Assembly (NCBI GenBank): GCA_949282965.1
Contig: CASDQW010000109.1
Coordinates: 92,182 to 156,181 of the forward strand
DNA length: 64,000 nt
Direction of reading: 5' to 3'
Source: an uncultured Lentisphaeria bacterium
GTDB taxonomy: Bacteria; Verrucomicrobiota; Lentisphaeria; Victivallales; Victivallaceae
Positions within the stretch are counted from its first letter, which is position 1. Every line of letters starts with the position of its first letter. A model generated the notes under the pieces. It had not been told where the DNA came from. It searched no databases and saw only the letters and a list, made by a program, of their open reading frames with translations. Both the position numbers and the translations under genes were made by a program. Below are positions 53,721 through 61,732 of the stretch, piece by piece.

Positions 53721-54755
53721 ATGAAAGCATTGGTCAAGACCCAGAAGGGAAAAGGCTTTCTGGAATATATGGACATGCCGGAACCGAAGCCGGGTCCGGG
53801 CGAAGTTCTGCTGGAAATCAAGGCGACCGGGATTTGCGGAACCGACCTGCATGTGCGTGACGACGGTTTCCCATACTGGCCGCCGGTGATTCTCGGACAC
53901 GAGTTTTCCGGTGAAATCGTGGAACTCGGGCCGAACTGCAAATACTACAAGCTCGGCGAACGGGTGGTCGGCGAACCGCATACCAAGGCCTGCGGTGTCT
54001 GCTACCTCTGCCGGACCGGCAATCCTCAGATCTGTCCGGAAAAACGCAGCCCGGGCTGGGGGATTCACGGGAGCTTCTGCAAGTATCTGGTGATGCCGGA
54101 GGCTTTGCTGCACCGGATTCCGGACAGCATGGACTACGATACCGCCGCCGTACTGGAGCCTGCCGCCAACGTCGTTCACGACGTGATTGAACGCGGCCGC
54201 ATTGAACCGGCCGACTTCGTTGTAGTCGTCGGTCCCGGACCGATCGGTCTGCTGGCCGGGATGGCGGCGAACGCCGCCGGCGCCCGTTATATCGTGATGG
54301 CGGGTGCGCCGTCGGACGAGGCGTTGCGTCTGCCCAAGGCGCGGGAGCTTGGTTTCGACAGCGTCATCGACGTTACCAAGACCAATCTGACGGAACTGGT
54401 TATGGATCTGACGCACGGCATCGGCGCCGATATGGCGATCGACTGCACCGGAGCGCCGCGCGCCATTGCCGGGCTGCCGGATCTGGTCCGCAAGAAAGGC
54501 CGTATTCAGGCCATCGGTCTGACGGGTGGACGCAATGTGGATTTCCCGTGGAACACCTGTTCGACCAAATCGCTGGACATCCATTTCGGCATGTCCACGA
54601 GCTACACCAGCTGGAACAAGGCGATTGCTCTGGCCGAACGCGGCCTGATGCCGATCGAAAAGGTGATTTCTCACCGGATGCCGCTGGCCGACTGGGAAAA
54701 GGCGTTTGCCGAGCTGGATGCTCAGAGAGCGCTGAAGATTATTCTGCATCCCTGA
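53721..54755 (+). CDS. Zinc-dependent medium-chain alcohol/sorbitol dehydrogenase
   Basis: The 344-residue protein has both zinc sites. The catalytic ligands are Cys39 (ATGICGTDLHV), His60 and Glu61 (LGHEFSGE). The structural site is CGVCYLCRTGNPQIC (Cys91, 94, 97, 105). The NAD-binding loop is VVVGPGPIGLLAGM. The pattern fits sorbitol/threonine dehydrogenases, oxidising a secondary alcohol to a ketone. An AGGAAGGAAGAG site precedes ATG 53721; the longer frame begins in the previous gene. It is the last gene of the operon, followed by a hairpin and terminator. Confidence 0.94.
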   Translation: MKALVKTQKGKGFLEYMDMPEPKPGPGEVLLEIKATGICGTDLHVRDDGFPYWPPVILGHEFSGEIVELGPNCKYYKLGERVVGEPHTKACGVCYLCRTGNPQICPEKRSPGWGIHGSFCKYLVMPEALLHRIPDSMDYDTAAVLEPAANVVHDVIERGRIEPADFVVVVGPGPIGLLAGMAANAAGARYIVMAGAPSDEALRLPKARELGFDSVIDVTKTNLTELVMDLTHGIGADMAIDCTGAPRAIAGLPDLVRKKGRIQAIGLTGGRNVDFPWNTCSTKSLDIHFGMSTSYTSWNKAIALAERGLMPIEKVISHRMPLADWEKAFAELDAQRALKIILHP

Positions 54756-54818
54756 CGGCAGGGATGCGCCAGGAAAGGTCGCTTCGCCCCCTGTGCGCGG
54801 GACGGGGCGGCCTTTTTT
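54746..54818 (+). terminator. Double hairpin ending the catabolic operon
   Basis: A perfect 9-bp stem-loop (GCATCCCTG, ACGG, CAGGGATGC, 54746-54767) overlaps the stop codon. It is followed by CGCCCC/GGGGCG pairing and a T7 run (54777-54818). The second element is terminator-like; the first may protect the 3' end. Confidence 0.65.
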
Positions 54819-54881
54819 TGCAGAAACGGAAAAGGAGAGCGAGGAATCGTCGATTTTACTAATAAATCGCGGAAAAACAGC

Positions 54882-54910
54882 TTGTTCTTTTCGGCAAAAT
54901 GCGGTATAAT
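54882..54910 (+). promoter_or_regulatory. Promoter of the third Gfo/Idh gene
   Basis: TTGTTC (54882-54887) and a perfect TATAAT (54905-54910) are 17 bp apart, with an expected start near 54917 and GGAG about 10 bases before the ATG. It separates this gene from the upstream operon. Confidence 0.65.
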
Positions 54911-54968
54911 GAACATACGAGCCGATTGATTTTTTACTCAGAACCATCAACGCTGGAGAAATTGCCTG

Positions 54969-56036
54969 ATGAAAAAAGTGGGATTCGGGGTTCTTGGCGC
55001 CGGGATGATTTCCGGCATTCACGCCGATGCCTTGCGCAAGTCGTCCAAAGCCGAACTGGTCGCAGTCTGCGACGTCCGTACGGAAAATGCTCAGAAACTG
55101 GTTAACGATTATGCGCCGACGGCGAAAGTCTATTCCGACTTTGACGCGATGCTGGCGGATCCGCGGGTGGAAGTGGTCAACATCGTCACCCCGAACCATC
55201 TGCATACTCAGTTTGTGCTGAAGGCCGCGGCTGCGGGCAAGCACGTGCTCTGCGAAAAGCCCCCGGCCATGTCGCTGGCGGAAACGGATCAGATGATCGC
55301 CGCCTGTGAAAAAGCCGGTGTGAAGTTCGGTATTTTCGTGCAGAGCCGGATGCGCGAGCCGATGCGCTACATCAAGGCCGCGCTGGATTCCGGACGGTTC
55401 GGAAAAATTCTTCGCGTTGACGTGCAGATGAAATGGTTCCGCAATGCCGATTACTACAAGATGGACGCCTGGCGCTCCAACCGCAAGTGCGGCGCGGGAG
55501 TCACCATTCAGCACGCTTTCCATTATATCGACATTCTGCAGTATCTGATGGGGCGCGGTGCGAAGGTTTATGCCGAAATGCGCAACCTCGCTCATCCGGA
55601 AGTGGCGTTGGAAGATACGCTGGATGCGGAAATCGTCTTTGCCAACGGCGTGCGCGGATTCGTTCAGGCGAGCACCGCACTGTGGCCGGGAAATGACGTA
55701 CGCATCGAAGTGTACGGGACCGACGGCACCGCCGTCATGTCCGGGACCGCGATGAGTGTCTGGAAATTCAAGGAAGAACGTCCGGAGGACGAAGCCGCCC
55801 GCAAGGCGGGATCCGCCGCGGCTACCGCCGGCGGCGATCCGAAGGCGCTGCCGAGCGAAGACCACCAGTTCGTGATCGACGACTGCGTGGATGCGATCCG
55901 GGAAAACCGCGAAGTCTGCATTCCCTGCAGTTCGGTGCGCGGAACGCTGGAAATCGCGCTGGGCATGTACAAGTCGGACAAGGAAAAGAAGGCGATCGAA
56001 CTGCCTTTTACCGACGAAGACAGTATCTGGGCGTAA
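54969..56036 (+). CDS. Gfo/Idh/MocA-family oxidoreductase, separately transcribed
   Basis: The 355-residue protein has GVLGAGMISGIHADAL, VTPNHLHTQFVLKAAAAGKHVLCEKPPAM (EKP) and TIQHAFHYIDILQYLMG (substrate-binding helix). It is the fourth family member in the window, with its own promoter and terminator, so it need not belong to the upstream operon. A linker-like segment rich in Ala/Gly (GSAAATAGGDP) lies near residue 285. The substrate is not known. Confidence 0.92.
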   Translation: MKKVGFGVLGAGMISGIHADALRKSSKAELVAVCDVRTENAQKLVNDYAPTAKVYSDFDAMLADPRVEVVNIVTPNHLHTQFVLKAAAAGKHVLCEKPPAMSLAETDQMIAACEKAGVKFGIFVQSRMREPMRYIKAALDSGRFGKILRVDVQMKWFRNADYYKMDAWRSNRKCGAGVTIQHAFHYIDILQYLMGRGAKVYAEMRNLAHPEVALEDTLDAEIVFANGVRGFVQASTALWPGNDVRIEVYGTDGTAVMSGTAMSVWKFKEERPEDEAARKAGSAAATAGGDPKALPSEDHQFVIDDCVDAIRENREVCIPCSSVRGTLEIALGMYKSDKEKKAIELPFTDEDSIWA

Positions 56037-56060
56037 GCTGGAACTGTTGCGGGAATACAG

Positions 56061-56092
56061 CCGGAGCCGCGTAAGCGGTTCCGGTTTTTTTT
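56061..56092 (+). terminator. Rho-independent terminator after the third Gfo/Idh gene
   Basis: A 10-bp stem CCGGAGCCGC/GCGGTTCCGG (56061-56070 with 56075-56084, loop GTAA) is followed by eight T. Confidence 0.9.
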
Positions 56093-56182
56093 GTCATGAT
56101 TCCGGGAGATCGGGGGGAGCGGGGATACGGTCTTGTGAAAACGGATTCGGGGCGGTTCAAGGAAAATGTGCACAGCAAGGGG

Positions 56183-56210
56183 TTGCTTTTGAGAGAAAAG
56201 GTGGTATTTT
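56183..56210 (+). promoter_or_regulatory. Weak promoter candidate for the deacetylase-like gene
   Basis: TTGCTT (56183-56188) and TATTTT (56205-56210) are 16 bp apart, about 40 bp before the start. The AGGAG site at 56235-56239 lies 10 bases before ATG 56250. Confidence 0.35.
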
Positions 56211-56249
56211 TTTCCATACTAACCTCAACCAATCAGGAGAATTGATGGT

Positions 56250-57185
56250 ATGTGGAGTCATTTATGTTCTGTTGCGGTCCTTGCCGGTATGTTGTCTTTG
56301 AACGCGGCGGAGTCTGAGCCTGCTGCCGCTGCCGCTCCCGGATTGAAGCCGGGCGGACAGAATCATTCCGGTTTTTCCGTGGACCGAACCCGGAAATACG
56401 AGGACGTGCTGCGGGAAAACGACGAATGGATCCGGAAGAATTACCGGCATAAATACGCCTGGGAGGACTACATCGCGCTGTTGGACGAGCTGAAGAACTC
56501 TGACCGCTATATCGTTTGTCCGGGACGGGATTTCATTAAGACGTTCGATCCGAAAAAGGTCGTGGTGTACATGCGGCACGATATCGACATCGACCCCTCC
56601 ACCGCGCTGCGCATGGCTGAAGAGGAACATAAACGCGGTCTGAAGGCCACCTATTACATCCTGCCTACCGCCCGCTATTACGGGGAACAGACGCCGACCG
56701 GCGTGCGGCGTTATGCCGACATGGACCGCTTCTACCGGAAGATTCAGGCGCTCGGGCATGATATCGGCGTCCATAACGATCTGCTCTCCATGGCGATCCT
56801 CTGGGATATCGATCCTCTGGAATTTCAGAAGCAGGAGCTGGACTACTATCATGCCAACGGGTTTCCCGTCGTCGGCGTGGTCAGTCATGGTTCCGGGGTC
56901 GTACTCAGCCGGAAGCTGAACAACACCTGGATTTTTTCCGAATTCGGCAAGAAGGGGGTTTACGACAACCGGGGTGTTGCGGTGGAATACGGCAAGCACT
57001 CCTTCAAGGATTTCGGCTTCCTGTACGAAGGGTACCGCATCGGGCACAACCGGGGCACCAGCGACATCAGCGGCTTCAAAACCGGGCGGGAAGTGGTTGA
57101 ACGTCTGAAATCCTTTCAGCACGGCGACCGCGTGTCGCTGCTCACCCATCCGATTCACTGGGGAGAGCAGACCGACAAGCGCTGA
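56250..57185 (+). CDS. Secreted polysaccharide deacetylase-like (NodB-fold) protein
   Basis: The 311-residue protein starts with a signal peptide (about 1-20, LCSVAVLAGMLSLNAAES) and a Pro/Ala/Gly linker. The catalytic-like region has YMRHDIDIDPSTALRMAEEE and GHDIGVHND, resembling the metal-binding motifs of carbohydrate esterase family 4-like proteins, in the H-D-x-D variant of uncharacterised polysaccharide deacetylases. A second ATG at 56245 is out of frame. It follows the third Gfo/Idh gene but has its own promoter region and terminator. De-N- or O-acetylation of an extracellular glycan is inferred; a non-enzymatic role is possible. Confidence 0.72.
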   Translation: MWSHLCSVAVLAGMLSLNAAESEPAAAAAPGLKPGGQNHSGFSVDRTRKYEDVLRENDEWIRKNYRHKYAWEDYIALLDELKNSDRYIVCPGRDFIKTFDPKKVVVYMRHDIDIDPSTALRMAEEEHKRGLKATYYILPTARYYGEQTPTGVRRYADMDRFYRKIQALGHDIGVHNDLLSMAILWDIDPLEFQKQELDYYHANGFPVVGVVSHGSGVVLSRKLNNTWIFSEFGKKGVYDNRGVAVEYGKHSFKDFGFLYEGYRIGHNRGTSDISGFKTGREVVERLKSFQHGDRVSLLTHPIHWGEQTDKR

Positions 57186-57210
57186 CGGCTCGAAACGGCA
57201 GAACAGCAGG

Positions 57211-57239
57211 AACCCGGCGGAATGCCGGGTTTCTTTTTT
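57211..57239 (+). terminator. Rho-independent terminator after the deacetylase-like gene
   Basis: AACCCGGC (57211-57218) and GCCGGGTT (57224-57231) form an 8-bp stem with a 5-base loop, followed by TCTTTTTT. Confidence 0.88.
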
Positions 57240-57261
57240 GGTTGCGTTCCGATGGTCCCGT

Positions 57262-58929
57262 TCAGAATTTGAAGATCGTGCCGATGCGGCGGCCGAGGAT
57301 GGCGCCGGCAGCCGCCAGCGTGGCCGCGAGAAACGCCATGGCCCAGACGCCGAAGGCACAGGCGACGAAGGGGCCGGACCCGAGGATCTGTGACAATTCG
57401 AAAATCGCCTTGGTAATGGGATAATATTCCGCCTTCTGCGCCAGAATCAGCGAGTCGGAAACCTCCAGCATGGAGAAGCTGAAAGCCAGCAGGCCGCCGA
57501 CCACCAGATTGGCGCTGATCAGCGGCAACGTGATTCGGCGCAGCGTGGTCCAGGAGCCCGCACCGAGATTGTGCGCGGCGTTTTCCAGATCGACGGGTGT
57601 TTGTTCCAGTCCGGCGGTTACCGCGCGCACGACATAGGGCAAACGCCGGATGGCATAGGCGGCGGCCAGGAGAAAGACCGGATTGCTTTCGGGGTTGAAA
57701 AAGCCGCGCGCCCAATCGTATTTTACCGCCATGCCGAGATAACCGAAGGCGATGACGATCCCGGGCACCGCCAGCGGCAGCATCGCGGTCAGGTCGATCA
57801 ACGCACTGCCCCGACAGCGCCAGCGGGTGGTGATGATCGCCGTAAGCAATCCCACCAGCAACGCGAACAGCATGGCCAGTGCGGAGTAGCGCAGACTGTT
57901 GATGATGCTGGGTACGACGACGGGACTGGACAAGGCGTTTTCAAAATGCAGCAAAGTGAAGCCGTGTGGCAGCAGCGACCCGTACCAGTTGCGCGAAAAC
58001 GCGGTGAGGATCAGCGCCAGATGCGGCAAACCCGCCGCCAGCGTCAGCACGCCGAAAACCGCAGTCGGCAGCCAGCGTTTCCCGCCGGAGAGCCGCACCG
58101 CGCTGCTTCCCGCAACCCCCTTGGTCGGCGCGGAGGTCGCGCCGCCGCCAAGCGCCAGCCGGCTGATCCCGTAAAGCCCAGCGGAAAACAGCAGCATGAC
58201 CACGACCAGTGCGTAGGGCAGGGGATTGGTTTCCAGCTCGGTAATGCCGTTGAAGATCTGAACCGCGGTGATGCGGTTGTAGCCGAACATCAACGGCGTG
58301 CCGAGCTCGGTGAAACTCCAGATCAGGACAATGCTGCCGCCGGCCAGCAGTCCCGGCTTCATCAGCGGCAGCGTGACGCGGCGGAAACGATACCACCGTC
58401 CCGCGCCGAGGTTGGCGGCGGCTTCGTTCAGGGCGGGATCGATGTTGCCGAGCGCGGTAACCAGATTCAAATAGAGAATCGGATAGAGGTGCAGCGCTTC
58501 CATGACGCAAACCGACCAGAAGCGCCCCGGGCCGCCGAGGAAATCCACCCGCGGCAGTCCGGCTGCGGTTAGCAACGTGTTGAAGATGCCGTAATGCCCC
58601 AGCAGCTGCTGGAAGCCGAGCGCTCCGACGAACGGCGGTAGGATCATCGGCACCATGATTGCCAGATGGCTGAGGCTTTTGCCGGGGAATTCATAGCGGT
58701 CGTAGAGCAGCGCCAGCGGCAGAGCGATGAGAAACACCAGAAACGTGGTGACCACCGCGATTTTCAGGGAGTTGAGCAGCCCTTCCAGATAGAGGAAGTT
58801 GGTGAAGACCTCGCCCAGCAGCTCCCAGCGCATGCCCTGTTCCACAACCGTATAGACCGGCAGCGCCAGAAAAACGGCGAAAAATGCCAGCAAGGCGGCA
58901 ATGGTGAGAATCTGTCCGGTTTTTTTCAT
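57262..58929 (-). CDS. ABC transporter permease with two fused transmembrane halves (FbpB/ThiP-like)
   Basis: The 555-residue protein has about 12 hydrophobic segments. Two copies of the EAA cytoplasmic loop are visible: EAAANLGAGRWYRFRRVTLP near residue 184 and ENAAHNLGAGSWTTLRRITLP near residue 466. This is the duplicated single-chain form used by ferric iron, thiamine and 2-aminoethylphosphonate importers. It pairs with the substrate-binding protein (overlap 4 bp) and with the ATPase. The two EAA loops let one chain serve both ATPase monomers. Substrate cannot be told from the permease. Confidence 0.93.
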   Translation of the reverse strand: MKKTGQILTIAALLAFFAVFLALPVYTVVEQGMRWELLGEVFTNFLYLEGLLNSLKIAVVTTFLVFLIALPLALLYDRYEFPGKSLSHLAIMVPMILPPFVGALGFQQLLGHYGIFNTLLTAAGLPRVDFLGGPGRFWSVCVMEALHLYPILYLNLVTALGNIDPALNEAAANLGAGRWYRFRRVTLPLMKPGLLAGGSIVLIWSFTELGTPLMFGYNRITAVQIFNGITELETNPLPYALVVVMLLFSAGLYGISRLALGGGATSAPTKGVAGSSAVRLSGGKRWLPTAVFGVLTLAAGLPHLALILTAFSRNWYGSLLPHGFTLLHFENALSSPVVVPSIINSLRYSALAMLFALLVGLLTAIITTRWRCRGSALIDLTAMLPLAVPGIVIAFGYLGMAVKYDWARGFFNPESNPVFLLAAAYAIRRLPYVVRAVTAGLEQTPVDLENAAHNLGAGSWTTLRRITLPLISANLVVGGLLAFSFSMLEVSDSLILAQKAEYYPITKAIFELSQILGSGPFVACAFGVWAMAFLAATLAAAGAILGRRIGTIFKF

Positions 58930-60584
58930 GGTGTGTTTCCTTTTGCGGTATGGTTCCGGAGCTGCTGCCGGGCTAGTTCCGCGGCACGCCGGTAATGGGC
59001 GGCCGCCTCTTCACTCCACCGGCGACAGGTGCGTACCACGTCCAGCACGGAACGGTGTTCTCCGGTGCGCAGCAGCTGTCCGGCGGCGGCCGCCTCTTCG
59101 TAAGAGAACGGCAGCCGGTTGAATTCGGCCATTGCTTCCGGTGCTTTTTCCGGACCGCCCGCAGCGATGATCGCTGCCCAGGCATCGCGCAGTTCCTCCT
59201 GCACGTCCAACGCAATGCAGCGGATCAGAACCCGGATCAGACTGAAATGCGGCCCGGTCCAGGCTCCCTGATAGACAAAATCCGCGCCGGCGGCGTAGGG
59301 ATTGTAATCCGGATCGGAAAAGTGTTTCTGAAATTCCGGCTGGTACAGGTCACGCCGGATCGGCGGCCGGCGCAGAGAGTATTTCTCGGGGCCGCCCGGT
59401 TCTCCCGCCCGATAGTCCCAGAGCTTCTGCCCCTCCCGGGAGAGGACGAAATCGAGAAATTCCCGGGCGGCGCGCTGGTTTTTCGCCCCCCGCAGCAGTT
59501 GAATCGGATCGGCGGAGACCGAGGTTCCCCCGGCCGGCGGAACGTAGAGAATTTTCGGCTGGCCGTCGAACAGGGTGGCGCTCCATTCCTGTTCGGAGAG
59601 GCCGTAGGTGTCGATCGCCATGCCGGCGGCGGCGTTACCGGCGGCGATGTCCCGGGGCACTTTGCCGGCGCTGTCGGTGAGGGTACGGGCATTGGCAATG
59701 ATGCGTTTGATCAGACCGAAGCCTTCGTCCCAGCCGCGGGCCACGCCTTTTTCGGGACCGTGGCGGCGGACCTGTTCCGCCATGCATTGCTGCAGGATGG
59801 ATTCGAAGCATTTGTTGGCCGAGCCGGATTTGGTCGGATCGGCGACAACGAGGTTGTTGAAGAAGCGGGGCGTACCCAGATCGTGCCATCCGGCGGGGGG
59901 CGTGGCGTCCGGGAGTTCCCGGAGCCGGTCGGGATTGTAGCAGATGCCGAAGCTGGCCAGACAGGCGCCGTAATAACGTCCCTGCGGATCATAGAAGACG
60001 TCCCCGCCGAACGTCTGCGGGATGACCGTTTCCTGGAAATATTCGGGGTGCCGTTCGCGCACGCCGCCGTCCACACCGAAGCCGCGTTCCGCCTGGCGGC
60101 TGTGGTCAAATGTGCCGCCGCCCCAGAAAATATCGATGCCGATACCGACATCGGATTCCAGAAATTTCCGTCGCACGGCTGCCGTCTGCGGATCTTTCTC
60201 CGTGTCCGGCTGAATCCGCTGATTGCTGAAGGCCGCGGCCAGAGCAGGTGTCCAGGGGGGATTGGCCGGATCGGATTCCCAGAAATGACGGAATTCCGCT
60301 TCATAGCGGTCCGCGATGTAGCGGACAATGTCCGACGTGCCGCCGACCGAACGGTAATCCAGCTCGACGTCGACCCCGTATTTTTCCCGGTAGTGGCGCC
60401 GGAATGCCCGTTCAAATTCATATCGGACCGGCTCGGTGTGCGGCGTGATGATGACCAGCCGGTCGGGCGTTTCATCGCTACTCACGGCAGTGGCGGCACC
60501 GGGCGTTCCGGGGCGGAGCAACAGCGGCACGGCCAGGAGCAGGAGCAACGGCAGCAATGCCGGCAATACACGCCGGATGATCAT
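58926..60584 (-). CDS. Extracellular solute-binding protein of the ABC importer
   Basis: The 552-residue protein has an N-terminal signal or anchor helix (about residues 5-24, VLPALLPLLLLLAVPLLLRP) with no lipobox cysteine, so it is periplasmic or membrane-tethered rather than a lipoprotein. The body resembles family 1 (FbpA/ThiB-type) binding proteins: LVIITPHTEPVRYEFERAF at the start and VADPTKSGSANKCFESIL in the middle. A C-terminal extension (about residues 430-552) beyond the usual 330-380-residue domain is predicted helical and may contact the permease or a second component. It overlaps the permease and ATPase genes by 4 bp each. Confidence 0.87.
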   Translation of the reverse strand: MIIRRVLPALLPLLLLLAVPLLLRPGTPGAATAVSSDETPDRLVIITPHTEPVRYEFERAFRRHYREKYGVDVELDYRSVGGTSDIVRYIADRYEAEFRHFWESDPANPPWTPALAAAFSNQRIQPDTEKDPQTAAVRRKFLESDVGIGIDIFWGGGTFDHSRQAERGFGVDGGVRERHPEYFQETVIPQTFGGDVFYDPQGRYYGACLASFGICYNPDRLRELPDATPPAGWHDLGTPRFFNNLVVADPTKSGSANKCFESILQQCMAEQVRRHGPEKGVARGWDEGFGLIKRIIANARTLTDSAGKVPRDIAAGNAAAGMAIDTYGLSEQEWSATLFDGQPKILYVPPAGGTSVSADPIQLLRGAKNQRAAREFLDFVLSREGQKLWDYRAGEPGGPEKYSLRRPPIRRDLYQPEFQKHFSDPDYNPYAAGADFVYQGAWTGPHFSLIRVLIRCIALDVQEELRDAWAAIIAAGGPEKAPEAMAEFNRLPFSYEEAAAAGQLLRTGEHRSVLDVVRTCRRWSEEAAAHYRRAAELARQQLRNHTAKGNTP

Positions 60585-61648
60585 GATTCCCGGTCTCCCA
60601 GGAGGGCGATCCGATCCGGCCGGATGGTCAGTCGGACGGATTCACCGAGCCGGCGTGTCGGGGGGGCGCTTTCATTCACCAGCAGCGGCAGATCGCCGGC
60701 GTGCAACTGCCATTCCCGGTGATCGCCGAGGAAAACCCCGGATTCCAGGGTGGCGGAGAAGGTGTTTTCCACTTCTTCTTCGGCGGCAAACGTGAGATTT
60801 TCCGGCCGCAGCATGGCGGTGAGCGCGGTGCCGACCGGTGGCGGATTTTCCATGTCCGCCGTCAGCGGGCCGAGCGGAGACTGGAGCCGCACGCGACCGG
60901 TTTCCACTGCCACGACGTCAACCGGAATGAAATTGGCGTCTCCCAGAAACGAGGCGACAAACCGGTTGGCCGGTTTCCGATACACTTCTTCCGGCGTCCC
61001 CACCTGTTGCAGAACCCCCGAGGATAAGACCGCGATCCGGTCCGCCATGCTTAATGCTTCCCGGCGATCGTGGGTCACGTAAATGGCGGTCAGGCGGCGT
61101 TCCTTGGTGATTCGGCGAATTTCCAGGCGCATGGCGTCGCGAAGCCGGGCGTCGAGATTGGAAAGCGGTTCGTCCAGCAGCAGCAGGGCAGGCCGGACCG
61201 CCAGAGCGCGTGCCAGCGCCACCCGCTGTTGCTGGCCCCCGGAAAGCGACGGAATTTTCCGGTCCCGGCACTCGGCCAGCTGTACCAGCCGGAGTGCTTC
61301 CATAACTTCCTTTTCGATGTCGCGGGCGCCGATGCCGGCGGAACGCAATCCGAACGCGACGTTTTCAAAAACGGAAAGATGTGGCCACAGGGCGTAGCTT
61401 TGAAACACCATGGCCGCCTGTCTTTTTTCCGGAGCAAAGCTGGTGACATCCACACCGTTGAACCGGATGGAGCCGCCATCCGGCGTCACCAGACCGGCGA
61501 GGATGCGCAGCAACGTGGATTTGCCGCAGCCGGAAGGCCCCAGCAGGAAAAACAGTTCTCCGGCCTCCACGGTGAGATCAATGGGACGCAGCACCGGCTG
61601 CCCGGGGATATAGGATTTGGATAACTGAGATAGTTCGACTCTGGTCAT
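60581..61648 (-). CDS. ABC transporter ATP-binding protein (PotA/FbpC-like)
   Basis: The 355-residue protein has Walker [11 protein letters not shown]-loop [10 protein letters not shown], signature [15 protein letters not shown], Walker [17 protein letters not shown] and a switch His in VTHDRREAL. The C-terminal TOBE region (about 280-355) is present, as in the CUT1/polyamine/ferric group of importers. It is the first gene of the three-gene operon, coupled by 4-bp overlaps to the binding protein. It energises import of the still unknown substrate. Confidence 0.95.
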   Translation of the reverse strand: MTRVELSQLSKSYIPGQPVLRPIDLTVEAGELFFLLGPSGCGKSTLLRILAGLVTPDGGSIRFNGVDVTSFAPEKRQAAMVFQSYALWPHLSVFENVAFGLRSAGIGARDIEKEVMEALRLVQLAECRDRKIPSLSGGQQQRVALARALAVRPALLLLDEPLSNLDARLRDAMRLEIRRITKERRLTAIYVTHDRREALSMADRIAVLSSGVLQQVGTPEEVYRKPANRFVASFLGDANFIPVDVVAVETGRVRLQSPLGPLTADMENPPPVGTALTAMLRPENLTFAAEEEVENTFSATLESGVFLGDHREWQLHAGDLPLLVNESAPPTRRLGESVRLTIRPDRIALLGDRES

Positions 61649-61732
61649 GGGAATTTCCTGGAAAGAAAAAGTTCATAGTCCGTTAAGGATTCGGATATTG
61701 GGCGTCATCGGATCCGACCGCTGTATGGTCCG

